The position numbers and the translations under genes were made by a program. This document shows, piece after piece, positions 12,620 to 21,799 of a stretch of DNA of 64,000 nucleotides; positions within the stretch are counted from its first letter, which is position 1, and each line of letters begins with the position of its first letter. This stretch comes from Flavobacteriales bacterium (GTDB lineage Bacteria > Bacteroidota > Bacteroidia > Flavobacteriales_F > PHOS-HE28): contig JADKCV010000021.1 of assembly GCA_016718655.1 (NCBI GenBank), forward strand, positions 1 through 64,000, written 5' to 3'. The notes below the pieces were generated by a model, which had not been told where the DNA came from, ran no database searches, and was given only the letters and a program-made list of their open reading frames with translations.

Positions 12620-13078
12620 TCAGCGACGCTGGACGAGCATCGCCTTGATCTCAGGGTGTTCCACGAGTACCGCATCGAAACCCTCTGCCCGGTAGAAGCG
12701 CTCCTTCCGTTCATCGAATTGAGGGTAGATCACCTCCGTGAGGTGACCGATGCGCTTATGGCTATCGACCCCTTCGAGGAACACGGTGGAGGTACCCATC
12801 GCGCTTTCGTTCAGCACCACGAAAACACGTTTGAAAGCGGCTTTGCTTCGTCGCTTGTCCCACTGCAGGTAGATGAGTTCGACATCCTTCAATTCGCTCG
12901 CGGCCTGCATGTAGCGCTCTTCATGTTTGCGCCGGTACGTCAAGGGTAGGTCCACCACGCAGGGCATCAGATGTTCCTCACCCGTGAACAAGGGCTTCAA
13001 TGGGCGTTGGGCGTGAACCATGGTACTTCCGATGCCCAATGTCACGACCAATGCGAAGATCCTGCTGTTCAATGCCAT
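12620..13078 (-). CDS. Secreted protein of unknown function
   Basis: 152 residues with a clear signal peptide (IFALVVTLGIGSTMVHAQ). The mature part is charged and contains LTYRRKHEERYMQAASELKDVELIYLQWDKRR and a late EGFDAVLVEHPEIK. I recognise no family; the length and composition fit a small periplasmic or outer-surface protein. The ATG at 13078 has TAACCTTG exactly four bases upstream, the spacing seen for five other genes in this window. The gene ends against the cold-shock terminator. The ytxJ pair lies upstream on the same strand, but its last stop is at 13113, leaving only 34 bases; readthrough from there is possible. Confidence 0.7.
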   Translation of the reverse strand: MALNSRIFALVVTLGIGSTMVHAQRPLKPLFTGEEHLMPCVVDLPLTYRRKHEERYMQAASELKDVELIYLQWDKRRSKAAFKRVFVVLNESAMGTSTVFLEGVDSHKRIGHLTEVIYPQFDERKERFYRAEGFDAVLVEHPEIKAMLVQRR

Positions 13079-13082
13079 GGCG

Positions 13083-13090
13083 CAAGGTTA
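13083..13090 (-). promoter_or_regulatory. -7 box four bases before ATG (gene 12620-13078)
   Basis: Read on the minus strand: TAACCTTG-CGCC-ATG. One of six boxes at this exact spacing, consistent with a leaderless or nearly leaderless transcript. Confidence 0.4.
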
Positions 13091-13112
13091 CGCGTTCCAA
13101 GGCAACGGCCCC

Positions 13113-13388
13113 TTAGGGTAGTAGGATCGGTCCCTTCCCTTCCCATCGGTCCACCGCGCGCACATCGCCCAACCGGATGACCACCGGAATGGGGGACCTG
13201 CGCTCCAACTGGATGTCCAGTTTGCAGAACAGACCGAGCTTCTGGTATTCCCAAGGGGCTGGGAGCTGCGATCTGGTCAGGGTAGGGAGGCGTTCGGTGG
13301 CCGGTATCGCATCCAGCCTCAACGGGCCTTGGGCGCACAGGGGTAGCGCGGTGCCGAGCAACATGAACGGGATGATCAAGCGGATCAT
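13113..13388 (-). CDS. Small secreted protein of unknown function
   Basis: 91 residues beginning with the signal peptide MIRLIIPFMLLGTALPLCAQ. The mature part of about 70 residues includes the stretch YQKLGLFCKLDIQLERR and then VVIRLGDVRAVDRWEGKGP. No family recognised. I chose the ATG at 13388, because it overlaps the TGA of ytxJ by four bases (ATGA); the longer frame to 13454 would run inside ytxJ. Translational coupling suggests it is made together with YtxJ, but nothing in the sequence shows a redox role beyond a single mature-part cysteine. Confidence 0.65.
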   Translation of the reverse strand: MIRLIIPFMLLGTALPLCAQGPLRLDAIPATERLPTLTRSQLPAPWEYQKLGLFCKLDIQLERRSPIPVVIRLGDVRAVDRWEGKGPILLP

Positions 13389-13729
13389 GCGAGGTCGAGC
13401 GCTTGTTCGATCCGATCGTAGGTGATACCGAAATGCGTTTCCACGTGAATGCATGTTCCGCGGTGAATGATCAATGCCTGGGGGGATGCGTGTTCGATCC
13501 CATAGCGCTCGGCGATGAAGTTGGACAACGCCCGGTGGTTGATCAGGTCCAGTAGATATGCCGTTCGGTCAAGGTCATCCTGCTCGGTCCATGCCCGCTC
13601 CATTCTGGCCTTGGTGGCACTGCTGATGCTACATCGGATGCTGTGTTTGAACAGCAGGATGGGGCCGGCCATGGACCGCTGGTCCAGGTCGTGGAGGTCT
13701 TCTTTGGTGGTCAGCGGCTGCCAGCGCAT
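13385..13729 (-). CDS. ytxJ: YtxJ/BrxC-type monothiol bacilliredoxin
   Basis: 114 residues with a thioredoxin-like fold. It starts MRWQPLTTKEDLHDLDQRS, then FKHSIRCSISS, in which the single cysteine is the expected site for mixed disulfides with bacillithiol, then YLLDLINHRALSN, IAERYGIEHASPQALII and the C-terminal HVETHFGITYDRI. Proteins of this family reduce bacillithiolated proteins in Firmicutes and are widespread in Bacteroidota. The frame is open to 13825, but homology begins at the ATG at 13729. Exactly four bases before that ATG is GAACTTTG, a -7-like box. A small secreted protein overlaps its stop. Confidence 0.88.
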   Translation of the reverse strand: MRWQPLTTKEDLHDLDQRSMAGPILLFKHSIRCSISSATKARMERAWTEQDDLDRTAYLLDLINHRALSNFIAERYGIEHASPQALIIHRGTCIHVETHFGITYDRIEQALDLA

Positions 13730-13733
13730 GCTA

Positions 13734-13741
13734 CAAAGTTC
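13734..13741 (-). promoter_or_regulatory. -7-like box four bases before ytxJ
   Basis: Minus-strand reading GAACTTTG-TAGC-ATG. The TTTG half matches the consensus; the TA half does not. It is the second of the six equally spaced boxes. Confidence 0.3.
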
Positions 13742-13991
13742 GTCGACCAGGATCCTACTTCCTGACGCGGGTGGTTCACCAGGATCATGGAAGCCGAGGT
13801 TTTCAATGATCAGCATTTCGAACACTGGTCGTTGATCGGAGCGGATCTGCCGAACGATCCTGAGAAATGGTCGGATCCCATGGGTGCCTTGTTCCTAAGC
13901 GATCAAACCAATGTGAAGCAAATGTGTCCAATCCGTTAACCTTGCGCCGCCGCAGCCCGTGCTGCGTCGTCACTGGTTCGAACCCCACGCC

Positions 13992-15503
13992 ATGAAACCA
14001 CGCCTGATCGTTCTCGCCTTTTTGTTCACCGGCCTGTTCGCAACCGATGGGGCCGCCCAGTTCGACGGGTACGCGCTCTATAACCTGTCCAACCAGACCA
14101 CGGCGCGATTGGTGAACAGTGGGGGGCAGATCGTGAAGACCTGGACCTGTCCTTCGACCTTCAGTTACTCCATGGCGATGAAGCCCAATGGGAACATCGT
14201 TCGAACTGCGGTCAACTCCGGCAATGCCATCAACACGGCCGCAGTGAGTGGTCTGGTGCAGGAGTTGGATGCCAACGGGCAGGTCGTATGGTCGTTCACC
14301 TATTCTTCAGCGGACCATGTGACCCACCACGATATGGAACTGATGCCGAACGGGAACGTTCTGCTACTGGCCTATGTGCGTCGCACTGCCGCACAGCTGC
14401 AAGCCTTGGGTTACACCGGGTCAACGGCCAAATACCCTGGGCGGATCATCGAGATCCAGCCTTCCGGGAACTCCGCTTCCGTGGTGTGGGAGTGGAACAT
14501 GGAGGATCGGTTCATCCAGTATACCGATGCCAGCAAGCCGAGCTACCTGCCCATCGCTGAGCATCCTGAACGGATGAACATCAATGTGACCGTTACTGGA
14601 GGTGGCGGAGGACCCGGTGGAGGGATCGATTGGTTCCATGAGAACGGTGTCGACTACAATGCCGAGCTCGATCAGATCGCCTTCAGTGCACGCTACCTCA
14701 GCGAGATCTTCATCATCGACCATAGCACCACCACCGAAGAGGCGGCGGGCCACACCGGTGGCAATGCTGGCCGGGGGGGTGACTTCCTGTTCCGTTGGGG
14801 TAAGCCGGCGAACTATGGGATCACAGGAACACAGCGGATCCCTTCGGCGGTCCATGATGTGAAGTGGGTCCGTTCGGATGCACCGAATGCGGGTTGGCTC
14901 ATGTTCGTGAACAACAACGGGGGGGGTGGGAACACCACCACCATCGACGCCATCAACCCCGTTCGCGATGGGTATAATTATCCCTGGACACCAGGCACGG
15001 TTTGGGGGCCGGCCACCTACGACTGGCGCCATACCTGCCTAGCCTATTCCAGTGGCCAGAGTGCAGCCGATCGGATGCCCAACGGGAATACGTTCGTTGC
15101 CATCAGCCAACAGTACATGTACGAGGTGGATGCGAGCAACAACGTGGTATGGCAATACAATGCGAGCCCGCAGAAGGCGTTCCGGTACACCTGCGACTTC
15201 CCTGGCATCACCGCCCTGCTCGGCGAGGATCCCTGCGGTCTGACCACCAGCGCCGACGACCTCGCGGCAGAGCCAGCTTGGGGGGTGTACCCCAATCCCG
15301 TGCAGGGGACACTCAATCTCACCGGTGTGGATTTCGCGACCATGGAACGGTTCGTGGTGTTGGACGTGTCAGGGCGAGAGGTGAAGCACACGCTTCCCGA
15401 TTGGACGCTGGATATCAGTGATCTGCCGAACGGAGTGTATCAAGTAGCCGTGGAGCACAGCAACGGCTCGCGCGACATGCGTCGTATCGTGGTGCAACAG
15501 TGA
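13992..15503 (+). CDS. Arylsulfotransferase-like beta-propeller protein with T9SS sorting domain
   Basis: 503 residues. Signal peptide (LIVLAFLFTGLFATDGAAQ), a propeller of the ASST/Arylsulfotran_2 type (about 25-420) with blade motifs such as ANGQVVWSFTY, THHDMELMPNGNVLLL and HDVKWV, and a T9SS CTD of about 75 residues (VYPNPVQGTLNLTG ... LPNGVYQVAVEHSNG ... RRIVVQQ). Family members transfer sulfate between aryl groups or act as lyases or binding propellers; whether this one is catalytic is unknown, although histidines are present in the DMELMPNG and DWRHTCLAY positions. I chose the ATG at 13992 for the signal peptide. It is the first gene of a coupled T9SS-cargo run, with TAACCTTG at 13937 as possible promoter box. 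Confidence 0.82.
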   Translation: MKPRLIVLAFLFTGLFATDGAAQFDGYALYNLSNQTTARLVNSGGQIVKTWTCPSTFSYSMAMKPNGNIVRTAVNSGNAINTAAVSGLVQELDANGQVVWSFTYSSADHVTHHDMELMPNGNVLLLAYVRRTAAQLQALGYTGSTAKYPGRIIEIQPSGNSASVVWEWNMEDRFIQYTDASKPSYLPIAEHPERMNINVTVTGGGGGPGGGIDWFHENGVDYNAELDQIAFSARYLSEIFIIDHSTTTEEAAGHTGGNAGRGGDFLFRWGKPANYGITGTQRIPSAVHDVKWVRSDAPNAGWLMFVNNNGGGGNTTTIDAINPVRDGYNYPWTPGTVWGPATYDWRHTCLAYSSGQSAADRMPNGNTFVAISQQYMYEVDASNNVVWQYNASPQKAFRYTCDFPGITALLGEDPCGLTTSADDLAAEPAWGVYPNPVQGTLNLTGVDFATMERFVVLDVSGREVKHTLPDWTLDISDLPNGVYQVAVEHSNGSRDMRRIVVQQ

Positions 15504-17773
15504 TGAGGGGGCGATACCCGCTGTGGTCAGGGTTGTTGCTGATGGTCCCACCGACGGAGGTGTTGGCACAGAGCGCCTTGTTCGACAACAGCGTGGTGCA
15601 CGAGGTTCGACTCGAATTCGCCGAGCCGGATTGGCGCCAACGTATGGATGCCCTCTACGTGCTCGGTACCGACCGCTTGATCGGCGACCTGACCATTGAT
15701 GGGGTATCCTATTCCGATGTCGGGGTGCGTTTCAAAGGCTATAGCTCCTACAGCCCGGACCAGGTGAAGAACCCTTTCAACATCGAACTGGACCACGTTG
15801 TGGATGGACAGGACCACCAAGGCTTCGGTAAGTTGAAGTTGAGCAATGTGACATCCGACCCGTCCTTCTTGCGGGAAACGCTCGCCTATGAGGTCGCGCG
15901 CAACTACATGCCGGCCTCACGCACCTGCTTCGTAAACGTGTACGTGAATGATACGCTCCAAGGCCTCTACGTGAATGTCGAGGACCTCGACAAGGACTTC
16001 CTACGCCGATCCTTCGGTAGCGCAGGGAACCCGTTCTTCAAGGGGAACCCTGCAGTGGTCTCCCTTTTCGGTGAGAACAGTAACCTGAGCACCAACCCCG
16101 GGACCGACCCGAGTGACTACTATTCCTACTACGAACTTGAGTCGGATCAGGGCTGGGACGATCTCCTTGAGCTCATCGATGTGCTCAACAACGACCCCGC
16201 ACAGGTGGAGCATCTGCTCAATGTGGACCGTACCCTTTGGATGCATGCGTTCAACTACGCACTGATCAACTTCGATAGCTACGTGGGTTATGCACAGAAC
16301 TATTACCTCTACCGCGATGACAATGGGCAGTGGAACCCTATCGTGTGGGACTTGAACATGGCCTTTGCGAGCTTCAGGCTCACCGATGCCTCGTTGTATT
16401 GGAACGGGTTCAACATTCCTCAGGCCATCACCATGGATCCGTTGATGCACCACAACAGCGTTTCGGTCTTCCCACGGCCCCTATTGCGTAACCTGTTCGC
16501 CACACCGATGTATCGACGCATGTACATCGCCCATCTCAGGACCATCATCCAAGAACGCTTCGCCAACGGCTGGTACCGTGATAGGGCCGAGGAGTATCGT
16601 TCCTTGATCGATGCTTCAGTGGTGGCTGACACGAACAAGTTCTTCAGCAATGCGGATTTCGTTGCCAACCTGGATGGCACGGTCAATGCCATCACAAGCT
16701 ATCCGGGCATCGGGGAGTTGATGGACCAACGGGTCGCCTTCCTGACCACCTATCCTGGATTCACGGGCCAACCGGTGATCGGTCCACCTGTTCACGCTCC
16801 ATCGGATGTCATCATCGGACAGGACGTGACCGTTCAAGTTGGGATCACCGGTGCGGATACGGCCTTCTTGGCGGTCCGATCCGGTGAATTCGGCGCGTTC
16901 ACGCGTTGGCCCCTCCATGACGATGGCACGCACGGTGATGCGTTTGCGGGTGACGGCATCCATACGTGCACCTTCACCACCACATCGGCGGATATCCAGT
17001 ACTACATCTATGCGGAGAATGCATCGGCCGGAGCCTTCTCCCCGGAACGTGCGGCCCATGACGTGCATCGTTTCCTGGCCCGACTTCCCTTGGGTGCTTT
17101 GGTGATCAATGAAGTGATGGCCGATAACGGTGGCCAGGTCCTGAACGAGGCCGGTGAGGCCGCCGATTGGATCGAACTGTACAACCCCACCGAAGCCGAC
17201 GTGCGGACGGATGGCCTGTACCTGAGCGACGACACAGTGGATCCCTTGAAATGGCCGCTGCCCGCAACGATGGTCACCGCGCATGGCTATCTCTTGCTCT
17301 GGGCTGATGAACGGACCGATCTGGGTGATCTCCATTGCGACTTCCGTCTTGCGACCACGGGAGAGGAACTGACGCTTGCCTATGATAGTGGATACGTGAT
17401 GGACCGCGTTCGTTTCAGCGCGCAGTACCCGATCTATTCCACGGCCCGCTATCCCAATGGGAGTGGCCCTTTCCAAGAACTGGTGCCCACCCCCATGGCC
17501 ACCAACCGGATCACCATGGAGGATGGGTTGGACCGAGCCGTGGTGCTGTATCCGAACCCGGCGACGATCGAGGTCAATGCTGTCGTCCGGCTCGCTGCAC
17601 CATTCACCCTTCAAGTGCTCCGAAGTGATGGTCGGGCCGTATCCGCTGCGGTGGAACGAACCACCAATGAACTCGTTCGCATCGGTACCCAGGGCCTATC
17701 GGCCGGGCACTATGTGCTGTCCATCACGAACGCCGAAAGCACCATACACCTTCCTTTCATCCTGGTCCCATGA
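15503..17773 (+). CDS. CotH-kinase-like protein with lamin-tail domain and T9SS sorting domain
   Basis: 756 residues. Short signal peptide (ending EVLAQ), CotH kinase domain (about 25-400) with VRFKGYSSY, KLKLSNVTSD, YYLYRDDNGQWNPIVWDLNMAFASF, a Y/F-rich cadherin-like or CHU-type module, a lamin-tail domain (about 530-630: INEVMADNGG, ADWIELYNPT, GLYLSDD, WPLPATMVTAHGYLLLWAD) and a C-terminal sorting domain (VLYPNPATIEVNAV ... LSAGHYVLSIT). CotH in Bacillus phosphorylates spore-coat proteins; related proteins in Bacteroidota are secreted. The acidic metal-site motif DLNMAF is present. The ATG at 15503 overlaps the preceding TGA by one base (a GTG at 15500 is also possible), and its end overlaps the next gene by four. 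Confidence 0.88.
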   Translation: MRGRYPLWSGLLLMVPPTEVLAQSALFDNSVVHEVRLEFAEPDWRQRMDALYVLGTDRLIGDLTIDGVSYSDVGVRFKGYSSYSPDQVKNPFNIELDHVVDGQDHQGFGKLKLSNVTSDPSFLRETLAYEVARNYMPASRTCFVNVYVNDTLQGLYVNVEDLDKDFLRRSFGSAGNPFFKGNPAVVSLFGENSNLSTNPGTDPSDYYSYYELESDQGWDDLLELIDVLNNDPAQVEHLLNVDRTLWMHAFNYALINFDSYVGYAQNYYLYRDDNGQWNPIVWDLNMAFASFRLTDASLYWNGFNIPQAITMDPLMHHNSVSVFPRPLLRNLFATPMYRRMYIAHLRTIIQERFANGWYRDRAEEYRSLIDASVVADTNKFFSNADFVANLDGTVNAITSYPGIGELMDQRVAFLTTYPGFTGQPVIGPPVHAPSDVIIGQDVTVQVGITGADTAFLAVRSGEFGAFTRWPLHDDGTHGDAFAGDGIHTCTFTTTSADIQYYIYAENASAGAFSPERAAHDVHRFLARLPLGALVINEVMADNGGQVLNEAGEAADWIELYNPTEADVRTDGLYLSDDTVDPLKWPLPATMVTAHGYLLLWADERTDLGDLHCDFRLATTGEELTLAYDSGYVMDRVRFSAQYPIYSTARYPNGSGPFQELVPTPMATNRITMEDGLDRAVVLYPNPATIEVNAVVRLAAPFTLQVLRSDGRAVSAAVERTTNELVRIGTQGLSAGHYVLSITNAESTIHLPFILVP

Positions 17774-18987
17774 TCAACCAATTGACCCTGTCCGCGTTGT
17801 TCCTCAGCGGTGCGCTCAGCGCACAGACGTTCACCACGTTCACCGTGGCGGATGGCCTTCCATCCAATGATGTTCGCGACCTTGCTTTGGCACCCGATGG
17901 AACGTTGTGGATGGCTACAGCATCCGGTGTTGCGAATTACGATGGGGTGGGGTTCACCGTTCACACCACCGCCAGCCACCCCGGATTGGCGAGTGACGAT
18001 GTGTTGACCATTGCGGTCACGGACGATGGCACGGTATGGGCCGGAACCGACTTCGGTGTCAGTGTATTGAACGGATCGGACTATGTGACCTACACCAGTG
18101 CGGATGGTCTGGGTGATGATCAAGTGAAGAACATCAAGCAAGCACCGAACGGCGACCTATGGATCGGTACGATCAATGGAGCGACCCGATATACCGGTGG
18201 GACCTTCACTGCGTTCGGATCACCGGACATCCCGTTCGGTGGGGTGCTGAACTTCGCCTTCGCACCGAACGGGGATGTCTGGATGAGCGGTGGCTTGTTC
18301 GGTATCATCGTGTATGACGGGTCCAACTTCACCACCATCTCCACCACGCAGGGCCTCATCGCCAACCGTATCCGCGCCATCGCCTTCGATGACGCCGACA
18401 ACAAGTGGGTGGCTACCGCGGAAGGCATATCGGTGCTCGATGCGAACGATGCGCACGTGACCGATCACGTTCAGGTCTTCCTGTTGCCCCCTCCCGACGA
18501 GTTGAACCCCATCACGGACATCGCAGTGAGTGAGAGCGGTCTGGTGTGGGCGGGTGTTTATGTGGATTACCTCGTGACCGAAGGAGGTGTGAGCGTGTAC
18601 GATGGAACCACGTGGCGTCAGTTCGAAACGAGTGACGGCTTGGCCGGCCCCAACGTACGTCGCGTGCTGATCGTGGGTGGTGAGGACGTTTGGGTGGCAA
18701 CGAGCACTGGTCTCTCCTCCATCAGCAATGTCCTGAACAGCACTGTGGAGATCGAAGGCGACACCGACCTTTCCGTATTCCCCGTTCCCGCGACCGATCG
18801 CTTGGAGGTACGCTTGGCACGATCGGACGTCGCTGCCATGGTGGAGGTTCTTGATGCTGAAGCACGTGTGGTGCGCACTGGCCTGATAACGGGTGGAGCG
18901 GCAAGCCTGGCGGTCGGCGACCTTGAGCAGGGTGTATACCTGGTCCGGATCGGTGCGCGCATGCAACGCATTGTTGTCACTCACTGA
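17770..18987 (+). CDS. Secreted two-component-type propeller protein with T9SS sorting domain
   Basis: 405 residues. Signal peptide ending SAQ, then about seven propeller blades (reg_prop type) with repeated motifs: PDGTLWMATASGVANYDG, DDGTVWAGTDFGV, PNGDLWIGTINGATRYTGG, PNGDVWMSGG, VWVATSTGLS. The last 80 residues are a sorting domain (SVFPVPATDRLEVRL ... LEQGVYLVRIGARM). The same blade type forms the sensor of the hybrid kinase at 1261, but here there is no membrane span or kinase: it is a free or surface-attached binding propeller. The ATG overlaps the stop of the CotH-like gene (ATGA). A terminator with a T-run follows at 19002-19038, closing the operon. Confidence 0.85.
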   Translation: MINQLTLSALFLSGALSAQTFTTFTVADGLPSNDVRDLALAPDGTLWMATASGVANYDGVGFTVHTTASHPGLASDDVLTIAVTDDGTVWAGTDFGVSVLNGSDYVTYTSADGLGDDQVKNIKQAPNGDLWIGTINGATRYTGGTFTAFGSPDIPFGGVLNFAFAPNGDVWMSGGLFGIIVYDGSNFTTISTTQGLIANRIRAIAFDDADNKWVATAEGISVLDANDAHVTDHVQVFLLPPPDELNPITDIAVSESGLVWAGVYVDYLVTEGGVSVYDGTTWRQFETSDGLAGPNVRRVLIVGGEDVWVATSTGLSSISNVLNSTVEIEGDTDLSVFPVPATDRLEVRLARSDVAAMVEVLDAEARVVRTGLITGGAASLAVGDLEQGVYLVRIGARMQRIVVTH

Positions 18988-19001
18988 ACAGGACGTGAAC
19001 G

Positions 19002-19038
19002 AAAAGGGGTGGGGTGTTGAGCATCCCACCCTTTTTTT
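19002..19038 (+). terminator. Rho-independent terminator of the T9SS-cargo operon
   Basis: A GGGTGGG / CCCACCC stem with an 11-base loop and a run of seven T, 14 bases after the stop of the propeller gene. Confidence 0.75.
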
Positions 19039-19219
19039 CGGCCTGGGTGCTTACATTATGGCCGTGCCGGTGACGAATAAGTCGTCGATCCCCGGAGCCG
19101 TTCCGATCACTTTCAACCCCATGCATCGTGAAGTAGTATCGTCCTCCTCCCACTACCGATCTCCAATACACAGTGTTCCTTCAGAGCTGACCAACGCGGC
19201 AAGTGCGATCTTGCACACC

Positions 19220-21532
19220 ATGTCCGCCAGTCCATCCCATGTGGAGACCGAGATGGCCACCTTGGCCGCACGGTTCGTCAATAGCACGGACAGGCTCATC
19301 TTCCTTACGGGTAAGGCGGGCACCGGCAAGACGACCTTCCTGCGCCGACTGGCCGAACAGACGCACAAGCGATACATCATCCTGGCGCCAACCGGTATCG
19401 CTGCATTGAATGCAGGCGGTGTCACCATCCATTCCCAATTCCTGCTTCCCTTCGGTTCGTTCGTCCCCGAGCGCAAACTGCCGGACGGGATCCCGGAGTA
19501 CGGGCAGTTCCACGACCGTGATACACTGACACGCCGCCACCCGCTCAATGCCATTCGCAGGCAAGTGCTTGGTGGGGTGGACCTGCTGATCATCGATGAG
19601 GTGAGCATGTTGCGCGCCGACCTGCTCGATGCGATCGACCATCGGATGCGTGGTGTGCGACAGCGCTGGGACAAGCCTTTCGGCGGGGTACAGGTATTGA
19701 TGATCGGCGACCTGTATCAGTTGCCACCAGTGGTCAAGGATGAAGAATGGCGTGTACTTCAACGGTGGTACCGGAGTCCCCATTTCTTCGAGGCGCGCGC
19801 ATTGAAAGAGGCAGGCTATGCCCACATCGAATTGGATCGCATCTTCCGCCAGAGCGATGACACCTTCATACGGATCCTGAACAACCTGCGCGAGAACACG
19901 GTGACACCGGCCGATGTGGAGGCGCTCAATGCACACTACCGTGCGGAGTTGACCACTGCCGATACCGATGGGGTCATCACCCTGGCCACGCACAACCGAC
20001 AGGCCGATGATATCAATCAACGCGCATTGTCCCGAACGCCCGGTCGGATCCATCGTTTTCAAGCCGAGGTGGAGGAGGAGTTCCCCGAGAGCATGTTCCC
20101 GGTGGCGCGTGACCTGGAACTGAAGGAGGGCGCTCAGATCATGTTCACCCGGAATGACCCGGAGAAGGCCTACTTCAATGGCAAGTTGGCACGTGTGGAT
20201 CGGATCGACGAGGAGGGGATCCAAGTGCGTATGGTGGATGACGATGCCACCTACATGCTTCGGAAGGTGGTGTGGGAGAACAAGCGCTACGTTGTGGATC
20301 AGGTGACCAAGGAACAGAAGGAAGAGGTCCTGGGCACGTTCACCCAATTCCCGGTGAAGTTGGCATGGGCCATCACGGTGCACAAGAGCCAAGGCCTCAC
20401 GTTCGATAAGGCCATCATCGATGTGGGGCAGGCCTTTGCACCGGGGCAGGTGTACGTGGCCCTTTCGCGCTTGCGTTCGCTGGATGGGCTCATTCTGCGC
20501 ACGCGCATATCACCAGTGGTGGTCAGTACCGACCAGGAAGTCGTGGCCTTCAGCCAGCGCAGGCATGACCAACAACCGCTTCCCGAGCAGTTGCATACTG
20601 AACAGCACAGGTACTTGCAGGCCATGCTCACCAGCACGTTCGCCTTGGGCGACCTGTTGAAGCGGGCCGAGGTGGTGCAGCATGATCATGCGGCCGTGGA
20701 AGCGTTCGAGGATGAAGGCATGCGTAGAGCCTTACCCGGCCTGATCGATGCGCTGCGCAACGAGGAAGCCACTGCACAGAAGTTCCAAGGTCAACTGGTG
20801 CGCCTGCTCCATGCGGATGATCGGACCCAACTGGAGGAACGGGTGGTCAAGGGAGCAGCCTATTTCGATGCCGTGGTGCGGCAACGCATGAAGGAACTCC
20901 TGCAACACCTGGCCCAGGTGGAGGTCTTGAGCCGCTCCAAGCAATACGCCGATGACCTCCGCGAGCTTGATGGCATGTTGGTGAAGAAGCTCGGTTCCTT
21001 GGACAAGGCCGCGCATGTGACAGCGTGCATCCTGAACGGCTTCGAGGTCACACGAAGGCCTGAGGTGGAGAAGCGCTTGGCAGAGCAACGAACAGCCCTG
21101 GTGGAGCAGGTCCGCCTTTGGCTGGTGGACAATCGCCCCAAGTCCGGCAACCGAACTGGCCGTAAGCGGGTACGCTCGAATGAGGACGGGACCATCGCGG
21201 TGCGCGAACGCAAGCCGAAAGGGGAGAGGAAGATCAAGGGAGAGACCTACCTGCGCACCTATGTGCTGGTGAAGGAGGGTAAGGACCTGGCGGCCATCGC
21301 TGCTGAACGTGGATTGTCGCTCGGTACCATCGAGGGACATGCGGCCAGAGGCATTGCGGAGGGCGTGATCGATATCGACACGATGATGCCGCGCGCGCAG
21401 TATGAGGAGATCGCGGAGTGGATGCAGGCCCATGCCGACAAGAGCGTGAACGAGGCCCGCGTGCATTTTGGCGAGCGCTATTCCTACGGGGTGCTGCGCA
21501 TGGTGCAGGCAGCATTGAAGGGAGGGGAATGA
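19220..21532 (+). CDS. PIF1-like superfamily 1 helicase with C-terminal HTH
   Basis: 770 residues. Helicase motifs: I GKAGTGKTTFLRRL (Walker A), Ia LAPTGIAALNAGG, II LLIIDEVSML (Walker B), III MIGDLYQLPPVV, V/VI AWAITVHKSQGLTFDKAIID and YVALSRLRSLDGL. After a long helical linker comes a basic patch (GRKRVRS...RKPKGERK) and a C-terminal winged or HTH_40-like domain (YVLVKEGKDLAAIAAERGLSLGTIEGH). Such proteins unwind DNA 5' to 3' and resolve G-quadruplexes or stalled forks. I chose the ATG at 19220, where similarity starts; the frame stays open to 18893 inside the previous gene and terminator. It stands alone, with a promoter presumably in 19040-19219. Confidence 0.88.
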   Translation: MSASPSHVETEMATLAARFVNSTDRLIFLTGKAGTGKTTFLRRLAEQTHKRYIILAPTGIAALNAGGVTIHSQFLLPFGSFVPERKLPDGIPEYGQFHDRDTLTRRHPLNAIRRQVLGGVDLLIIDEVSMLRADLLDAIDHRMRGVRQRWDKPFGGVQVLMIGDLYQLPPVVKDEEWRVLQRWYRSPHFFEARALKEAGYAHIELDRIFRQSDDTFIRILNNLRENTVTPADVEALNAHYRAELTTADTDGVITLATHNRQADDINQRALSRTPGRIHRFQAEVEEEFPESMFPVARDLELKEGAQIMFTRNDPEKAYFNGKLARVDRIDEEGIQVRMVDDDATYMLRKVVWENKRYVVDQVTKEQKEEVLGTFTQFPVKLAWAITVHKSQGLTFDKAIIDVGQAFAPGQVYVALSRLRSLDGLILRTRISPVVVSTDQEVVAFSQRRHDQQPLPEQLHTEQHRYLQAMLTSTFALGDLLKRAEVVQHDHAAVEAFEDEGMRRALPGLIDALRNEEATAQKFQGQLVRLLHADDRTQLEERVVKGAAYFDAVVRQRMKELLQHLAQVEVLSRSKQYADDLRELDGMLVKKLGSLDKAAHVTACILNGFEVTRRPEVEKRLAEQRTALVEQVRLWLVDNRPKSGNRTGRKRVRSNEDGTIAVRERKPKGERKIKGETYLRTYVLVKEGKDLAAIAAERGLSLGTIEGHAARGIAEGVIDIDTMMPRAQYEEIAEWMQAHADKSVNEARVHFGERYSYGVLRMVQAALKGGE

Positions 21533-21799
21533 TCGGGTCGTTCGTGTGATGTCGGGTCGAGCTTGGCTTCGGTAGGCCTGCTTCGGAAACGACCTTCCTG
21601 ATCGGTTGCCTGGTGGTCGTGCCTGGGTACGGCCGACGGCAACGGTCCGTTCGGTCGATGGAACTACGACTGGCGGCAGCCACGTTGATCGACCGTCGCG
21701 TTTCCGCAGTGATGCCTTCCGTCGGACCGGTTCATGAGCCATCCCCGCCGCTCAGCACGGCAACCGGGTGGTCACGGATACGCGTTGTTCGGCGATCGA

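Noticed and set aside
12563..12949. A 128-codon plus-strand frame opposite the secreted protein at 12620-13078
   Set aside because: It begins inside the cold-shock terminator; the minus-strand reading has a signal peptide and a promoter box.
19181..20392. A 403-codon minus-strand frame opposite the helicase
   Set aside because: The plus-strand reading carries all helicase motifs; the antisense composition is that of a shadow.
21533..21799. Intergenic block between the helicase and the PycTM-like gene
   Set aside because: Looked for a hairpin, tRNA or small gene; none was convincing. The 80-codon plus-strand frame from 21613 looks random.
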